DNA of 15,852 nucleotides, from contig NW_025955657.1 of the NCBI RefSeq assembly GCF_022376445.1, positions 1 to 15,852 on the forward strand, given 5' to 3'. Below the pieces are notes generated by a model. The model ran no database searches. It had not been told where the DNA came from and saw only the letters and a program-made list of their open reading frames with translations. Below are positions 1 through 9,762 of this stretch, piece after piece. Positions within the stretch are counted from its first letter, which is position 1; each line of letters opens with the position of its first letter. This DNA is from Fomitopsis serialis (taxonomy: Eukaryota > Basidiomycota > Agaricomycetes > Polyporales > Fomitopsidaceae). A program made the translations under genes and the position numbers.

Positions 1-565
1 CGTGCGTCATCCGGGGCGCGATACCGTCCAATCAAGGCACCGATTTGGGCGTCCAAGTTATTTTTGAGCGTTGCATGCTATGCCAGACCTCGTCTTCAAG
101 CACCAGGAATGAATTCGAGCTGCTTGGTTGTTCTACCAACTGGATTACCATGTTGTACGTGTGTGTGCGACTGACGCAGTGTCGAGCACTGTCGACTCAA
201 AGCCCACACACGCCCACGTGACCGCGTCACAGAGCCCCGACGGCAACGCGTTTGCCAGGACTCCGGTGGTGGCAGATGTGACGTCAGGGCGGGGAGAGGG
301 CCGAGTGGGCGGTTGCGCGATGGCAGACGCGGGTCCCCCGCTGCCTGTCCTCCCTTCCTACGCACCCTCCCGTCCGTCTCCGAACCGACTGCCCCGACCC
401 TGCGTCTGCCGCACGCCCGTCTGCCTGCTGCTTATACCCCGCCAAGGGCTGGTGCGTCCCAATCTCCTCCCCCCTCCTCCGATCCAGACCGCATACAAAC
501 CTACCCATTAGACTAGTTATTTTCTTTCTAACGACCCCTGCTTACGACCACACCGCGAATCGAAC
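1..565 (+). promoter_or_regulatory. Upstream region of the phosphate carrier gene
   Basis: No gene is supported here; the open frames have no recognisable content. Visible elements are a CACGTG E-box at 215-220, which on the other strand reads GTCACGTG, the core bound by Cbf1/Pho4-type bHLH factors. A perfect CRE palindrome, TGACGTCA, lies at 279-286. A weak TATA-like TTATACC is near 431-437. The leader from about 465 to the ATG is rich in C and T, a common arrangement in highly expressed fungal genes. Function is inferred from motifs only. Confidence 0.45.
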
Positions 566-1993
566 ATGAGCGTCGCGTCGCCGCCACAGCCGTTCGCGGT
601 CCCGCAGTTCACGACCAAGGACTACTCCTCGTTCTTCCTCGCAGGTGCGCATATATGCTTCCTAGTCTTCGCCGCGGCGAGCTAACCCGACCGTACAGGC
701 GCGCTATGTTGCACGTAAGTCAATGCCCACCGTCCGCGCCAGCCTCAGTACACAGCGCTCATCCGCGCTCTCCCGCCACGCCAGCGTCACGCACGGCGGC
801 ATGACGCGTACGTCGCCTTCTCCAACCTCGCACAGTCGCTTACTGACAACGCGTCCCACTGACAGCGATTGACGTCGTCAAGACGCGCATACAGATCGAC
901 CCGCCATGAAGGGCCAGTCCCTCCTCTCCGGCGGCCGCCTCATCGTCGCAAAAGAGGGCGCCTCCGCGCTCCTCACGGGCTTCGGGCCCACCGCCGTCGG
1001 GTACCTCGTCCAGGTGCGCTCCAGCATTCTATTGTCTCTGCCTTCCTGCGCGGTGTGCTGACGGGATCGCACGACCTCCTCACACGATCAACCAATCCGG
1101 CACCCGACTCGGACTGACGCTCGTCCGTGTCCCGAATTTGATGATCGTACCGGGTGGCGCTCTAGGAGGAGCGAAGTTCTCGGGCTACGAGTACTGGAAG
1201 AAGCAGTTCGTCCAGATCGCGGGCAGCCAGGACGCCGCCGTCGCGCACCGCACTGCGATCTACCTCGGCGCGTCGTCCGTCGCGGAGTGCGTCCCCCCGC
1301 TCCCTTCCGGCTCGGTCCTCGCTCACGCGGCTTTGCAGGTTCTTCGCGGACATCCTGCTCACGCCCTCGAAGCGACGCGCATCCGGCTCGTCTCGCAACG
1401 AGGGTACGCGACGGGGCTCACGACGGGCTTTATGCGCCTCGCGCGCGAGGAGGGCTTCGGCGGGCTCTACGCGGGTTTCCTTCCCATCCTCTGCAAGTAC
1501 GTCGTCGTCCCCTTCCCATGCGCGCGTGGTCATCGAGATCAACACGAATTCTGACGGCGCCCTTTGCGAGCATAGGCAGATCCCGTACGCGATCGGGCAG
1601 TTCACGGTGAACGAGTTCTGCCACGAGCTCGTGTTCAGGAACATGTCCGAGGAGGCGCGCGCGAACCTCTCCGGCACGGGCAAGTTCACGATCGCGCTGG
1701 GCAGCGGCGTCATCGCGGGGTTCGCCGCCGCGATCCTGAGCCAGCCCGCGGACACGCTCCTCTCGCAGATCAACAAGGGGCACGGCCCCGAGGGCTCGAT
1801 GGTGCACCGGCTCGGCGTGCTCGCGCGCGAGGCGGGCGTGCGCGGGCTCTTCGCGGGGCTCGGCCCGAGGATGGTCATGACCGCGGGTCTTGTCAGCGGC
1901 CAGTTCTTGCTGTATGGCGTGATCAAGGACGCGTTGAGCGCGCCCCCGGGGCTGGAGATACATAAAGAGGGGAGCGCGGTGGTCAAGGCGTAG
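566..1993 (+). CDS. MIR1: Mitochondrial phosphate carrier (SLC25 family), frame broken at three places
   Basis: Imports inorganic phosphate across the mitochondrial inner membrane for ATP synthesis. My exons are 566-644, 699-714, 785-807, 866-1013, 1166-1286, 1339-1496 and 1576-1993; introns have GT...AG ends. Corrected length is about 321 aa, close to known Mir1 proteins. Three carrier repeats are visible: repeat 1 with TPIDVVKTRIQ, repeat 2 with PLEATRIRLVSQ, repeat 3 with QPADTLLSQINK. The start lies directly before MSVASPPQPFAVPQF, the usual short N-terminus. Oddities: a base is missing near 901-905 (IDP / AMKG switch frame, otherwise TGA at 907-909), at the exon 4 end (CAGG|GT expected, CAG|GT seen at 1011-1015), and at 1364-1366 (CCC for CCCC, splitting TP from LEATRIR). 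With three bases added the total is divisible by three. Family assignment is very secure; whether the breaks are real is not. Confidence 0.9.
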
Positions 1994-2277
1994 GCCGTCG
2001 TCATGTGAGCGTGTTGGACTCGAGAATGCGCGGACGAGAATGTCTTGTTGTACGTTGATCCCGAGTGTACAAGCTTACGTGCTGTATATACCTGTTAGAC
2101 TAGAGGCTCGTGTAATCCATACCGTCTCGTCTTGTCTCGACAATTCCGGGGGGTCCCTGCGCAGATACACTATCCTGTATGGAGCATTCGAAGACAAAGG
2201 GGTGTATCTTACGCACTGGCCGACAGCGCATCGAGAATACATCGCGGCGATAACAGAGACTCGGACGTCGCCTTCAT
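1994..2277. other. Convergent intergenic spacer (MIR1 / MSH5 3' ends)
   Basis: Short spacer between two genes that point at each other. It should hold both 3' untranslated regions and polyadenylation signals. No canonical AATAAA is obvious, which is usual in fungi. With only 284 bp between stop codons the transcripts may overlap tail to tail. No ORF here looks real. Confidence 0.6.
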
Positions 2278-5200
2278 TCACTCGGGCTGCCGCCCAAGAA
2301 CCTCCGCCAGAACCCGCCGCACGTCCTGTCGCGGCTCAGGATCGTCACTATCGCCATCGCGCACCAGCTTCCACGCGAGGAACCGCCTGCACACTTCCTC
2401 CGCGCCCTCGAGGTCTCGGCGCTCGGCGTCGCTCATCTCTTCGTCGAGCAGCTGGCCCAGCTCGTGTGTCGCAAGCAGCTCGCTGTAGATCATAAATAAA
2501 TAAATGCTTGCGACGATCCAAGAAAACGTAGACCACAGACCACGTACCTGACGTATTGCGCCCGCCGGGCGACACGCCGCGGGATGCCGAATATTTCCGC
2601 GCACATCGCTGCATGAGAGTCTAGTGACAGACCCTTCGCAACCCTGGGGACCGCCTCGTCTCAGCTCGTGCTTACCACATCAGCCTGCTCAGACCCGCCT
2701 ACCTATATAGATACGTGATACGTTCGCCCGGCGCGACGCGTGCCTCGTCTTCCTCTCCGTCGTCTTCGACCCCGGAGTCCGCGTCGTTGGCGCCGCTCGC
2801 GCGGAGGAGGTGGCCCGAGCTGGACGCCAGGAGGATCTGCATGTGCACGAAGGTGATGGGGAGCGAGGCGGGGTCGAGCAGGTCTTGCGTGAACACGTCG
2901 TGGAAGTGCGTCGCGGCGAGGACTTTGGGGCAGGCGGCGCCGCGGCTGGCGAGGTGCTTGATGACGCTGCAGAAGAGCCCCGCGCCGTCTAAGAGCAGGC
3001 AGTCGATGTCCAGAGCACAGAGACGGATAGAAGCAGGACCAGAAAGGCGCGTGCAGCGTGCGGAGTGACCGAGGAGTCAGTAAACGGAGCTAGCAGACTA
3101 TAGACAAGCGGGTTGGAGAATTGGAATACGAGCCTGCAGACATAGTACCCTTCCCGAACTCGTCCAGCAAGATAAGAGACCGTTCCGTAGCGTTGCGCAG
3201 AGCGAAGGACACCTGATTCAAGTCGATCATAAAGGCAGACTGGACCTAGACAGAGCGATAATCGGAGGAGTCAAGCGACAAGAACGAACGAGAGGCGGCG
3301 TGATCACTTTGGACACTGATTCCCTGGTTTGAACTCGCGTGAAGACTGGGAAAAGCGTGAGCAGCGAGTTGGTCAAGAGATGTGCAGGGGTGTTACTCTT
3401 GTCAGCTATTCCTAGGGTGGCAGACTCAGCCGGAACGAAGCTGGCTATGTAAGCGAGATGTCCACTTGGAAGACAGTGAAACCTTACCATCCAATCTAAA
3501 CTGCAATGGAGCCAAGGTCTGTGTGGGGGTAATTAGATGCGGTCGTACCTGTGCCATGTACTGTATCATCGCGATTTGCTTGATATATACACTCTGCAGG
3601 GGGGTTACACGAATGGTTTATCTTAGACGCATATACGCACCTTGCCGCACGCGTTCGCTCCGGTGCATACAACAACGCTGTTCCTGTCCATCATACCATT
3701 CTGGGTAACATCGTCGCCGTCGTCGAGCTCAACGGCGACATCACAGCCCCCAATCAGAAGGGCGTCGTTGGGAACAAAGGTATCTACCACGAGTTCCTGT
3801 AGAGGGTGACTGCGCGACCTCAGCAATTCGAGGGCTACAAGAGGACCCAGACTTACCGGCCCTGTTTTATATCGATGACGTTCTTGTCTACCATTCGTGG
3901 TCGATGGAAGTTGCATGAGATAGAGGCTTCTGCGAAGGATAATAGACAATCCAGCTCTGCACACACATCGCATGCATATTGCATGGCGCCTGCGTGAATC
4001 AGTATCCGCTCTGAGAGCGACTGCACAATCTCGATTTCGCGGTCTATTGTCCGCATGCGTGAGCGACAATCATCGTGATAACGGTGTAGATTCTGGACTG
4101 ACCGACAATCGAGGGGTGAAGGTCGCCGATATGAGCGTCCATGTCTACATTATGATCAATGCCCGAATCTCCATTGGTCCACACAATATGTACCGTGCAT
4201 TTCTTGCGACTTGAAGTAAACGTGGGCGCTGGTTACATTGTCAAGTATGACAAGACACGAAGGCGCATATCACTTACTCGGACGAAAACTATACAAGGCG
4301 TCTCACATCAGTCATCGCTTACATGAAATGAACTACATACCTGGAAGAACCACCCGTCCAGAACCTGGACTCCGGCATCTGTTTTCCATTCATCCAGCAT
4401 TGGGACGCATATGAGGAACCCTACCATGATCCGTTAATCTTTTCAGCAGAGAAGACGATCTGCGCATTACCTAGCTGAGGAAAGTAGACAACGTTCAGTG
4501 ATGACGCGTAATCGGGAGGTATTGTCTCCGATATTTGCTGCGCTACCCTGGACTGATGTGACGCTCTCAGTGAAGTGACAGCTAACGGCGTAGCATGCGG
4601 CCTATCTACCAGTACGCTGTCGATGCCATTGTAAATATGCTTGAGGTTGTCAAGTTCCTCGTCGATATGCGGGCGGACGCATACACGACCAGCGAGCGTG
4701 GATTCCTCCCAATCGATCTAGCGAAAGTGAGAAAATCGTTGCAAGTAATGACGCAGAGCGTACCGTCTCATTCACAGCGCTCCCTACTTCTTTGAAACTC
4801 GCGACTTCCAATGCCTCAGCGAGCTGGCGAGCGACGGGTGAGTTGTCTAGCATGGTAAGACAACGCCTCATCTCGCCTTCTTGACTATCTCGACATGGCC
4901 GGCATGGCTCAACTCAGCCATAGCATCCCGTAACATGAGCGAGTGAAACGTGAACTGATGCGCATGAGTTCACGTCGCTGTACAAATCTGCCCGAGAGCT
5001 GACCTTTACAAGACACTGCCAATCTGATACCCTCGCTTTGCCAGCCTTCATAATCCCTAGGATACGTGGTACATTCTTAATACCGTTGAGATGGGAATGC
5101 ATTGCGCAGGCCGTCGCTTGATTGTCAGGTCGCACGAAGCACGCGATGGCATCGTGGCGTGTATTAATGATTGAGAGCGACAAGGACGGGCGCAGCAGCC

Positions 5201-6448
5201 ACTCCCGCATCAGAGCGCGTCCTAAGGTGGTCTTCGTGTTATTGAGGATTCCAAAGAGCGACAGGCCTTCCTTCGTCTTGTCCGAATGGATCGACGCGTG
5301 GCTCTCATCTTCGAAAACCTGCAGAGAGAACAGCGCATCGGCGTTGATCTGCATTGCCTGGGATAATGCCAACGGTTCTATGGCACGGACTTCCAGCCCG
5401 TTGATCCCTTCGTCATCAAGATCGCCGACAGCTCGGATCCGCGTAAGGTGATCGAGCAGAGCACCAACGCTACCGAGCTGGGAACAAAGCTTGAGTATAA
5501 GGTTGGATATAGGCCAGGGAACGTGGCTCACACACAAGGGTGTTGCTTCCATAGACGCGTAATTTGCTAACCGAATCGATGCATTCCATTGCTGCATAGT
5601 GGGGTCACCGCCCGCTTCCCGTCGTCTGCGCATGAATTCATAAGCGTTCCGAGGCTCTGAGCTTCCGTCAGACACTGAAGATGGCGCGTCACGCGTAAGG
5701 TCCGGCGGTAGCTCCGAGAGAAGTCGCAAAGAGAGCAAGCGGTCACGGCCTTTCGCAGCTGAGAAGTCTTTATGTGGCCTTACTTGGAAAGTGCCTCCGG
5801 ACGAATCCACTGGGAGAAGTCAGCCGCAAGCCACGTCCTTGTATGCGCGCACACCGGAACATACTGTGGTCGCGGAGCACGTCCATGAAGTTGTCGTCAG
5901 CTTTCGAACTCGTGATGGCTATATCGGGACCGCATTGCTCCAAAACTGTAGGGGAACCGCACTGAGGATGAGCGCGATAACCACTGGTCGTAGGGCACGC
6001 ACGGCTCTTCGTCAGATCGAAATGTTGGTTCTCAGGCGTGTCTTCGAACGTGTATATGGTGCACTTGACTGGATCGTAATATGCGCAACCAATACGTCCA
6101 CTGCATGCCGACATGACTTTACATTTGCGCATATATGCCAAGAGAAACTCACAATTGGGCAGATGCAGCGAAGCAGATCTGGCTCGAGTTAGAATAGTCA
6201 GACTGGTTGCGTGTGGCTTCATGCATGAGGACGGTACGTACCTTCTCCGGCGTGCTCGACGTCCCTTCTTCAGTTGCATCATCTACGCTATTTTCTATAG
6301 TTCCCAAACCGCTTCCCCAACGGACCCTTTTGTTAAGTTTCTCTGTGAGGGACGAATCGCAATCGTTCTCGTGTTCGCTTGAGGAATCAGGCCGCATGCG
6401 CTTCTCCTTGCCCTTGGTCCGGTCTGAGATCTTGTTCAGGCGAGGCAT
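2278..6448 (-). CDS. MSH5: Meiotic MutS homologue MSH5, about 21 exons
   Basis: Partner of MSH4 in MutS-gamma, which stabilises recombination intermediates and promotes crossovers in meiosis. Exons (5' to 3'): 6448-6242, 6178-6153, 6100-6003, 5945-5865, 5809-5004, 4954-4764, 4717-4610, 4552-4471, 4420-4341, 4288-4278, 4228-4194, 4144-4103, 4043-3857, 3809-3641, 3593-3549, about 3444-3397, 3345-3308, 3245-3134, 2988-2703, 2643-2548, 2482-2278. About 984 aa. MSH5 marks in order: [91 protein letters not shown], Walker [33 protein letters not shown], Walker [20 protein letters not shown]. The first ATG in frame was taken as start. Oddities: a base is missing near 4884; the junction of exons 15 and 16 (3549/3444) is one base out of phase; intron 18 starts with GC. 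Confidence 0.93.
2989..3133 (-). other. MSH5: Probable GC-AG intron of MSH5
   Basis: The exon carrying Walker B ([13 protein letters not shown]) ends at 3134 and the next exon ([12 protein letters not shown]) begins at 2988. The join gives GKGT-MSA-DG, the spacing expected in MSH5 (GKGT, three residues, DG). The donor reads CAG|GCTCGT, so a GC 5' splice site is needed. At 145 nt this is the longest intron I see. A nearby GT (GGTACTATG) would delete the conserved GT of GKGT. A T-to-C miscall is the alternative. Confidence 0.65.
4278..4288 (-). other. MSH5: 11-nt microexon of MSH5
   Basis: The minus strand reads TTTTCGTCCGA between an AG acceptor (4290-4289) and a GTAAGT donor (4277-4272). It codes Phe-Ser-Ser plus two bases of an Asp completed by the next exon, giving [18 protein letters not shown]. 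Both neighbouring exons fit only if these 11 bases are kept: 80 + 11 + 35 nt preserve the frame. Gene predictors with a minimum exon size will miss it. Confidence 0.85.
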
Positions 6449-6840
6449 TTCTAGACCAACAATGCCACGGCTCGTGATAGCGTTCAAGAGGACGAGGTCA
6501 GCAACGACGAAAAACGAGAGTAGTCCACAAGATGCGCCGACGCGTCAGGACGCGTCGAGTAGCGCGCCTATGCGCGCCCGTCAATCATGTTACAGTGCAC
6601 GTGGTCTTAGGATGGGATGCCTCCGCCAACCCGGAGGAGCAGCGCTCCTTCGCCCACAGGGCCGATTCGTCGGCTTCTTTGAAGGGTTCAATTTCACTTC
6701 AATGCTCAACGGAGTTAGTGTAGTCCCACCGTATAGATATGCGGCCGGCTCATACAAGGCAAGTGCAAATGACCCAGTGCGTTAGATAGCATCCAGAAAG
6801 GTACAGCGGCGGTCAGGACTACTCGGGCTAGGCACCATCC
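6449..6840 (-). promoter_or_regulatory. MSH5 upstream region with paired MCB boxes; PHB2 3' end
   Basis: No gene is supported in these 392 bp between two minus-strand genes. Two identical 8-bp palindromes, GACGCGTC, at 6539-6546 and 6549-6556 each contain ACGCGT, the MluI cell-cycle box bound by MBF. They are 10 bp apart, one helical turn, and about 90-110 bp before the MSH5 ATG. MBF control of replication and recombination genes is established in yeasts; its use here is inferred. The distal part should hold the PHB2 3' UTR. Confidence 0.5.
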
Positions 6841-8217
6841 TCACTTCTTCTGCTTGAACTGCAACAGTTCAGTTGCATCGTCCGCAACTGCGTCCGATAG
6901 CAATAAGTCCGCAGCATTTAGAAGAACACGTCCAATCGGAGCTCACCATTGAGTAAGAGGCTGTGAGAGTCGAGCATCACGTTGTTTCCAGATGTCGCCA
7001 GCAGTTGTGCAATGTCTCGGGCTGCCTCCAGCCTCCGCAACTCGAGGAAGCCCTTGTTTGAACGCACGGCTTCTCCGATGAGCTCGGCACTTCTTGCCTC
7101 ACCCTGTGCCCGGACGATGATGGACTGCACCAGCCTCAACCAGAATTCATGACGCGGGAACAAATGAACGAACCTGCTTCTCCTGAATGGCCTGGTCCAC
7201 CAAGAATGCAGCCCGAAGCGCGGTTTGTTGTGCGACCTAACATAAACATCAGATAGAGTACCGCGCTGCAAGAGCTTCAATGACGCACCTGCTTGGCCTC
7301 GACTGCGTGTGTGAACTCCGGTGAGAATGCGACATGAGTTATAGACACGTCATCCAGCACGAGGTTGAATCGTAGCGCACGGCGCGTCAAGTTCTCGCGC
7401 ACTAAGCGAGACACCTATGTGTATATAGGATAATGGAGCTTGTGTGAGAAAGAAAGACCATGCAGAAAATCATGAAGAAAGGGACGAACCATCTCACGCT
7501 GCGTGATGAGCTGGCTTGCATTGAACTGCGCCACGACGCTCTTTAGAACCTCGTTGACGATCGACGGGAGGACGCGTTCGTCAAAGTCTGATCCAAGCTC
7601 CCGGAATATTGTGGGCAGGGAGTTGATGTCCGGCCTTGACAGGACACGGCAAGTGATATTGACCATTTGGAGATCTGAATGCACAGTTATCCACTGGATG
7701 GGAGAAGGGACGCGGCTTGAACGCGCCTTTTGTGCCAGTGAGACTAGCGATATTGCGAGGCTTGGCTCGGATGTCGAAGACAATTGGTGTCTCGAACCAT
7801 GGCACCTACGCTGAAGTATGCATACGGGTACGCAGACATTATACAAGGTGTACTTACCATAAGATGTGTACCTTCAGCATACACATCGGGTGTTACACCG
7901 TGCAAACTGGTTCGCCACTGTATGAAGGCGGGTTTGCACCAGTAAAAGCACCCTACTCACCGAGTGTACTTGATCGCCCGGTGACCACCGTCCACTTCAG
8001 GATGCACATCAGTGGTTACTCTAGAGAAATGCGAGTATTGCTCACCGTTGAATAAACTTGCGTTCAACGCGAACCCTCCGCCAACGAGCGCGACAAGTAG
8101 ACCCGTGCCAGCCGTGAATCCCTTTCCACCTGGGAACCGGCTGCCTCCACCCGAGCCGCTCTGCCTTGCTCGTTGCAGCTGTTGAGCGAGCCGTTTGAAA
8201 GCCTCCTGCGAATTCAT
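6841..8217 (-). CDS. PHB2: Prohibitin-2, mitochondrial inner membrane ring complex
   Basis: Forms with PHB1 the large ring complex of the mitochondrial inner membrane that supports membrane protein stability, m-AAA protease control and cristae shape. Exons: 8217-8046, 7994-7961, 7906-7858, 7805-7727, 7674-7490, 7414-7289, 7236-7174, 7124-6947, 6887-6841; all phases join to give 310 aa, the usual PHB2 length. An N-terminal transmembrane anchor is at about residues 33-53 (Gly/Val/Leu-rich, ending FALNASLF). It is followed by [33 protein letters not shown], the SPFH core ([15 protein letters not shown]) and the coiled-coil part with [19 protein letters not shown] and [18 protein letters not shown]. 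These mark PHB2 rather than PHB1. The C-terminus ends in QKK. No frame breaks. Intron 4 appears to start with GC. Confidence 0.95.
7675..7726 (-). other. PHB2: Probable GC-AG intron of PHB2
   Basis: Exon 4 ends at 7727 after SLTGTK plus one base, and exon 5 begins at 7674 with the rest of Asp, giving [15 protein letters not shown], the conserved PHB2 order. The only donor that keeps this is AAAG|GCGCGT, a GC 5' site; the acceptor is TTCAG. The 52-nt length matches the other introns. A T-to-C consensus error is the alternative. Confidence 0.65.
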
Positions 8218-8532
8218 GGTGTTCCGAGATGTACGGTGTAGGAACCGTGAATCGCACAAGCCTGAGTGCACTCAGCAGCCTGAGCGACTGACGACACGGG
8301 AAGGCAAGCTCGGCATCGGCATCCGCCGGATATGAGCGTCTAAGACATCCGTCCGCTCCTCACCATTCGAACTCGGAGTCACTCTCACGTTTCCTGTGTC
8401 GCACTCTGACCCTTCCAAACCCTCGCTAGTGCTGTTAGATTCGTCTGCCAAACCCAAGGCACAGGCCGTTTTTCAGGTTTCTATCAAGATAAACGCCGCA
8501 GCGCGTGGACTTCATCAAGCACACAAAACGTA
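8218..8532. promoter_or_regulatory. Divergent intergenic region, PHB2 and PQ-loop gene
   Basis: These 315 bp separate two start codons facing away from each other, so they probably act as a bidirectional promoter. The 61-codon minus-strand open frame within (8272-8457) has a low-complexity Ser/Glu/Gly make-up and no family signature, so I do not call it a gene. No clear TATA box was seen on either strand. The 5' leader of the PQ-loop gene is A/C-rich just before its ATG. Confidence 0.5.
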
Positions 8533-9762
8533 ATGGACGCCGACGGAAATGGAACCTTGAGCAACGTCGTATGCAGCATTGTTTGTCGGAACAGTCGACA
8601 TAGATCTTGCTGACTTCTGATGTGCACAGTTAGGCTGGGTGTCTATAGCGTGCTGGTGAGTTTGAGCTGTCAACGTGCCATGCAATGCGCTGATAGTACA
8701 TCATCTCGAAGGCTTGTAGTGTACACTCCACAGATCTACGAGAATTACCGACTCAAGTCTGGCGAAGGGCTTAGCGTGTTCTTCGTGGTCACTTGGTTGA
8801 TTGGAGACCTATGCAGCCTCTCAGGCGCTCTATTGGCGAATCTATTGCCAACTATCATCATCCTAGCCACATACGTGAGCAAACATCGCTGGCTAACTCT
8901 GGCCAGGAACTCCGGGTGCTGATGCGCTGCATCACAATCAGTATTCGGTATGCGACTCGATGCTTCTATTCCAGATATACTACTATCGCTGGACCAACAA
9001 CACACCATCAAGGGAACCTGCCCTAGCATCTGCGGAATCGGCTGCTCAAGATCTCGAACGAACACCCCTATTGACACATAACGGTAACGCGGCAGAAGCC
9101 AGCGTGAAGCCCTCGATCATCCGGAATTTTACGAAATATGCCGGTGCCCTGTGTTTTGTCTTCGTGGTCGGCATTGCCGCTTGGGCGGTGGACGAGCATA
9201 TACATCAAGACCAGGCTTCACCGAATCGCGACGAGGTTGTTGAATGGAGAAGCCAGGTCCTTGGCTGGATCAGTGCTGCTATGTTCCGTAAGTTCGTACA
9301 TAATCTGAGTACTCGATCGCTCACCGGATCGAAGTCGGAGCTCGGGTACCACAGATTGGTGAGGGACTACCTCTTTTGCCTGGTTACAGGAGTGAACGGA
9401 GCGCATGGCACCAGTGAAAAATTTCCAGACGAGGTGTGAAGGGCTCTCGCCCTTCCTCTTCGTGTATTCAATTACGGGCAACACGACCTTCGTCCTGGCT
9501 ATTTTGGCTGCCTCGATGGACCTCCAACATCTCATCACGAATGCATCGTGGATTGCGGGTGAGTGTACACCCGATGCATGTCCCGCACTCCTCACCTCCG
9601 TCGTTCTCATCAGGGAGCGCTCTGACGGTCTTTTTGGACGTCTTTGTAAGAATGATTGTGTCACTCTCGCGCGCACATCCTGAAGATTATTCTCAGGTCC
9701 TCTCGCAATTTGTCTACTACCGAAGCATGGACAGTCGCCAGCCTCGCGTTGAAGTGTCATAG
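8533..9762 (+). CDS. PQ-loop vacuolar cationic amino acid transporter (Ypq/Rtc2-like)
   Basis: Member of the PQ-loop (SLC66, MtN3/saliva-like) family; fungal Ypq proteins export cationic amino acids from the vacuole. Exons: 8533-8568, 8630-8655, 8712-8874, 8942-9287, 9335-9358, 9415-9558, 9614-9645, 9697-9762; phases join without error to 278 aa. The first PQ repeat is VVYTPQIYENYRLKSGEGLS (Pro27-Gln28), the second RVPQIVKNFQTRCEGLS (Pro196-Gln197). Hydrophobic segments fit a seven-helix fold: about residues 13-27, 42-54, 56-74, 78-91, then after a hydrophilic loop a segment with YAGALCFVFVVGIAAW, and more after the second repeat. The central loop holds an acidic dileucine motif ERTPLL at 114-119. 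The start is the first in-frame ATG, with Kozak-like purine at -3. Confidence in family is high; substrate is inferred. Confidence 0.92.

Noticed and set aside
1162..2004. Long minus-strand open frame of 280 codons opposite MIR1
   Set aside because: It lies antisense to GC-rich MIR1 exons, crosses MIR1 introns, and shows no domain; a shadow of the coding strand.
8272..8457. Minus-strand ORF of 61 codons upstream of PHB2
   Set aside because: Low-complexity content, in the divergent promoter, no splice link to PHB2 exon 1 and no family signature.
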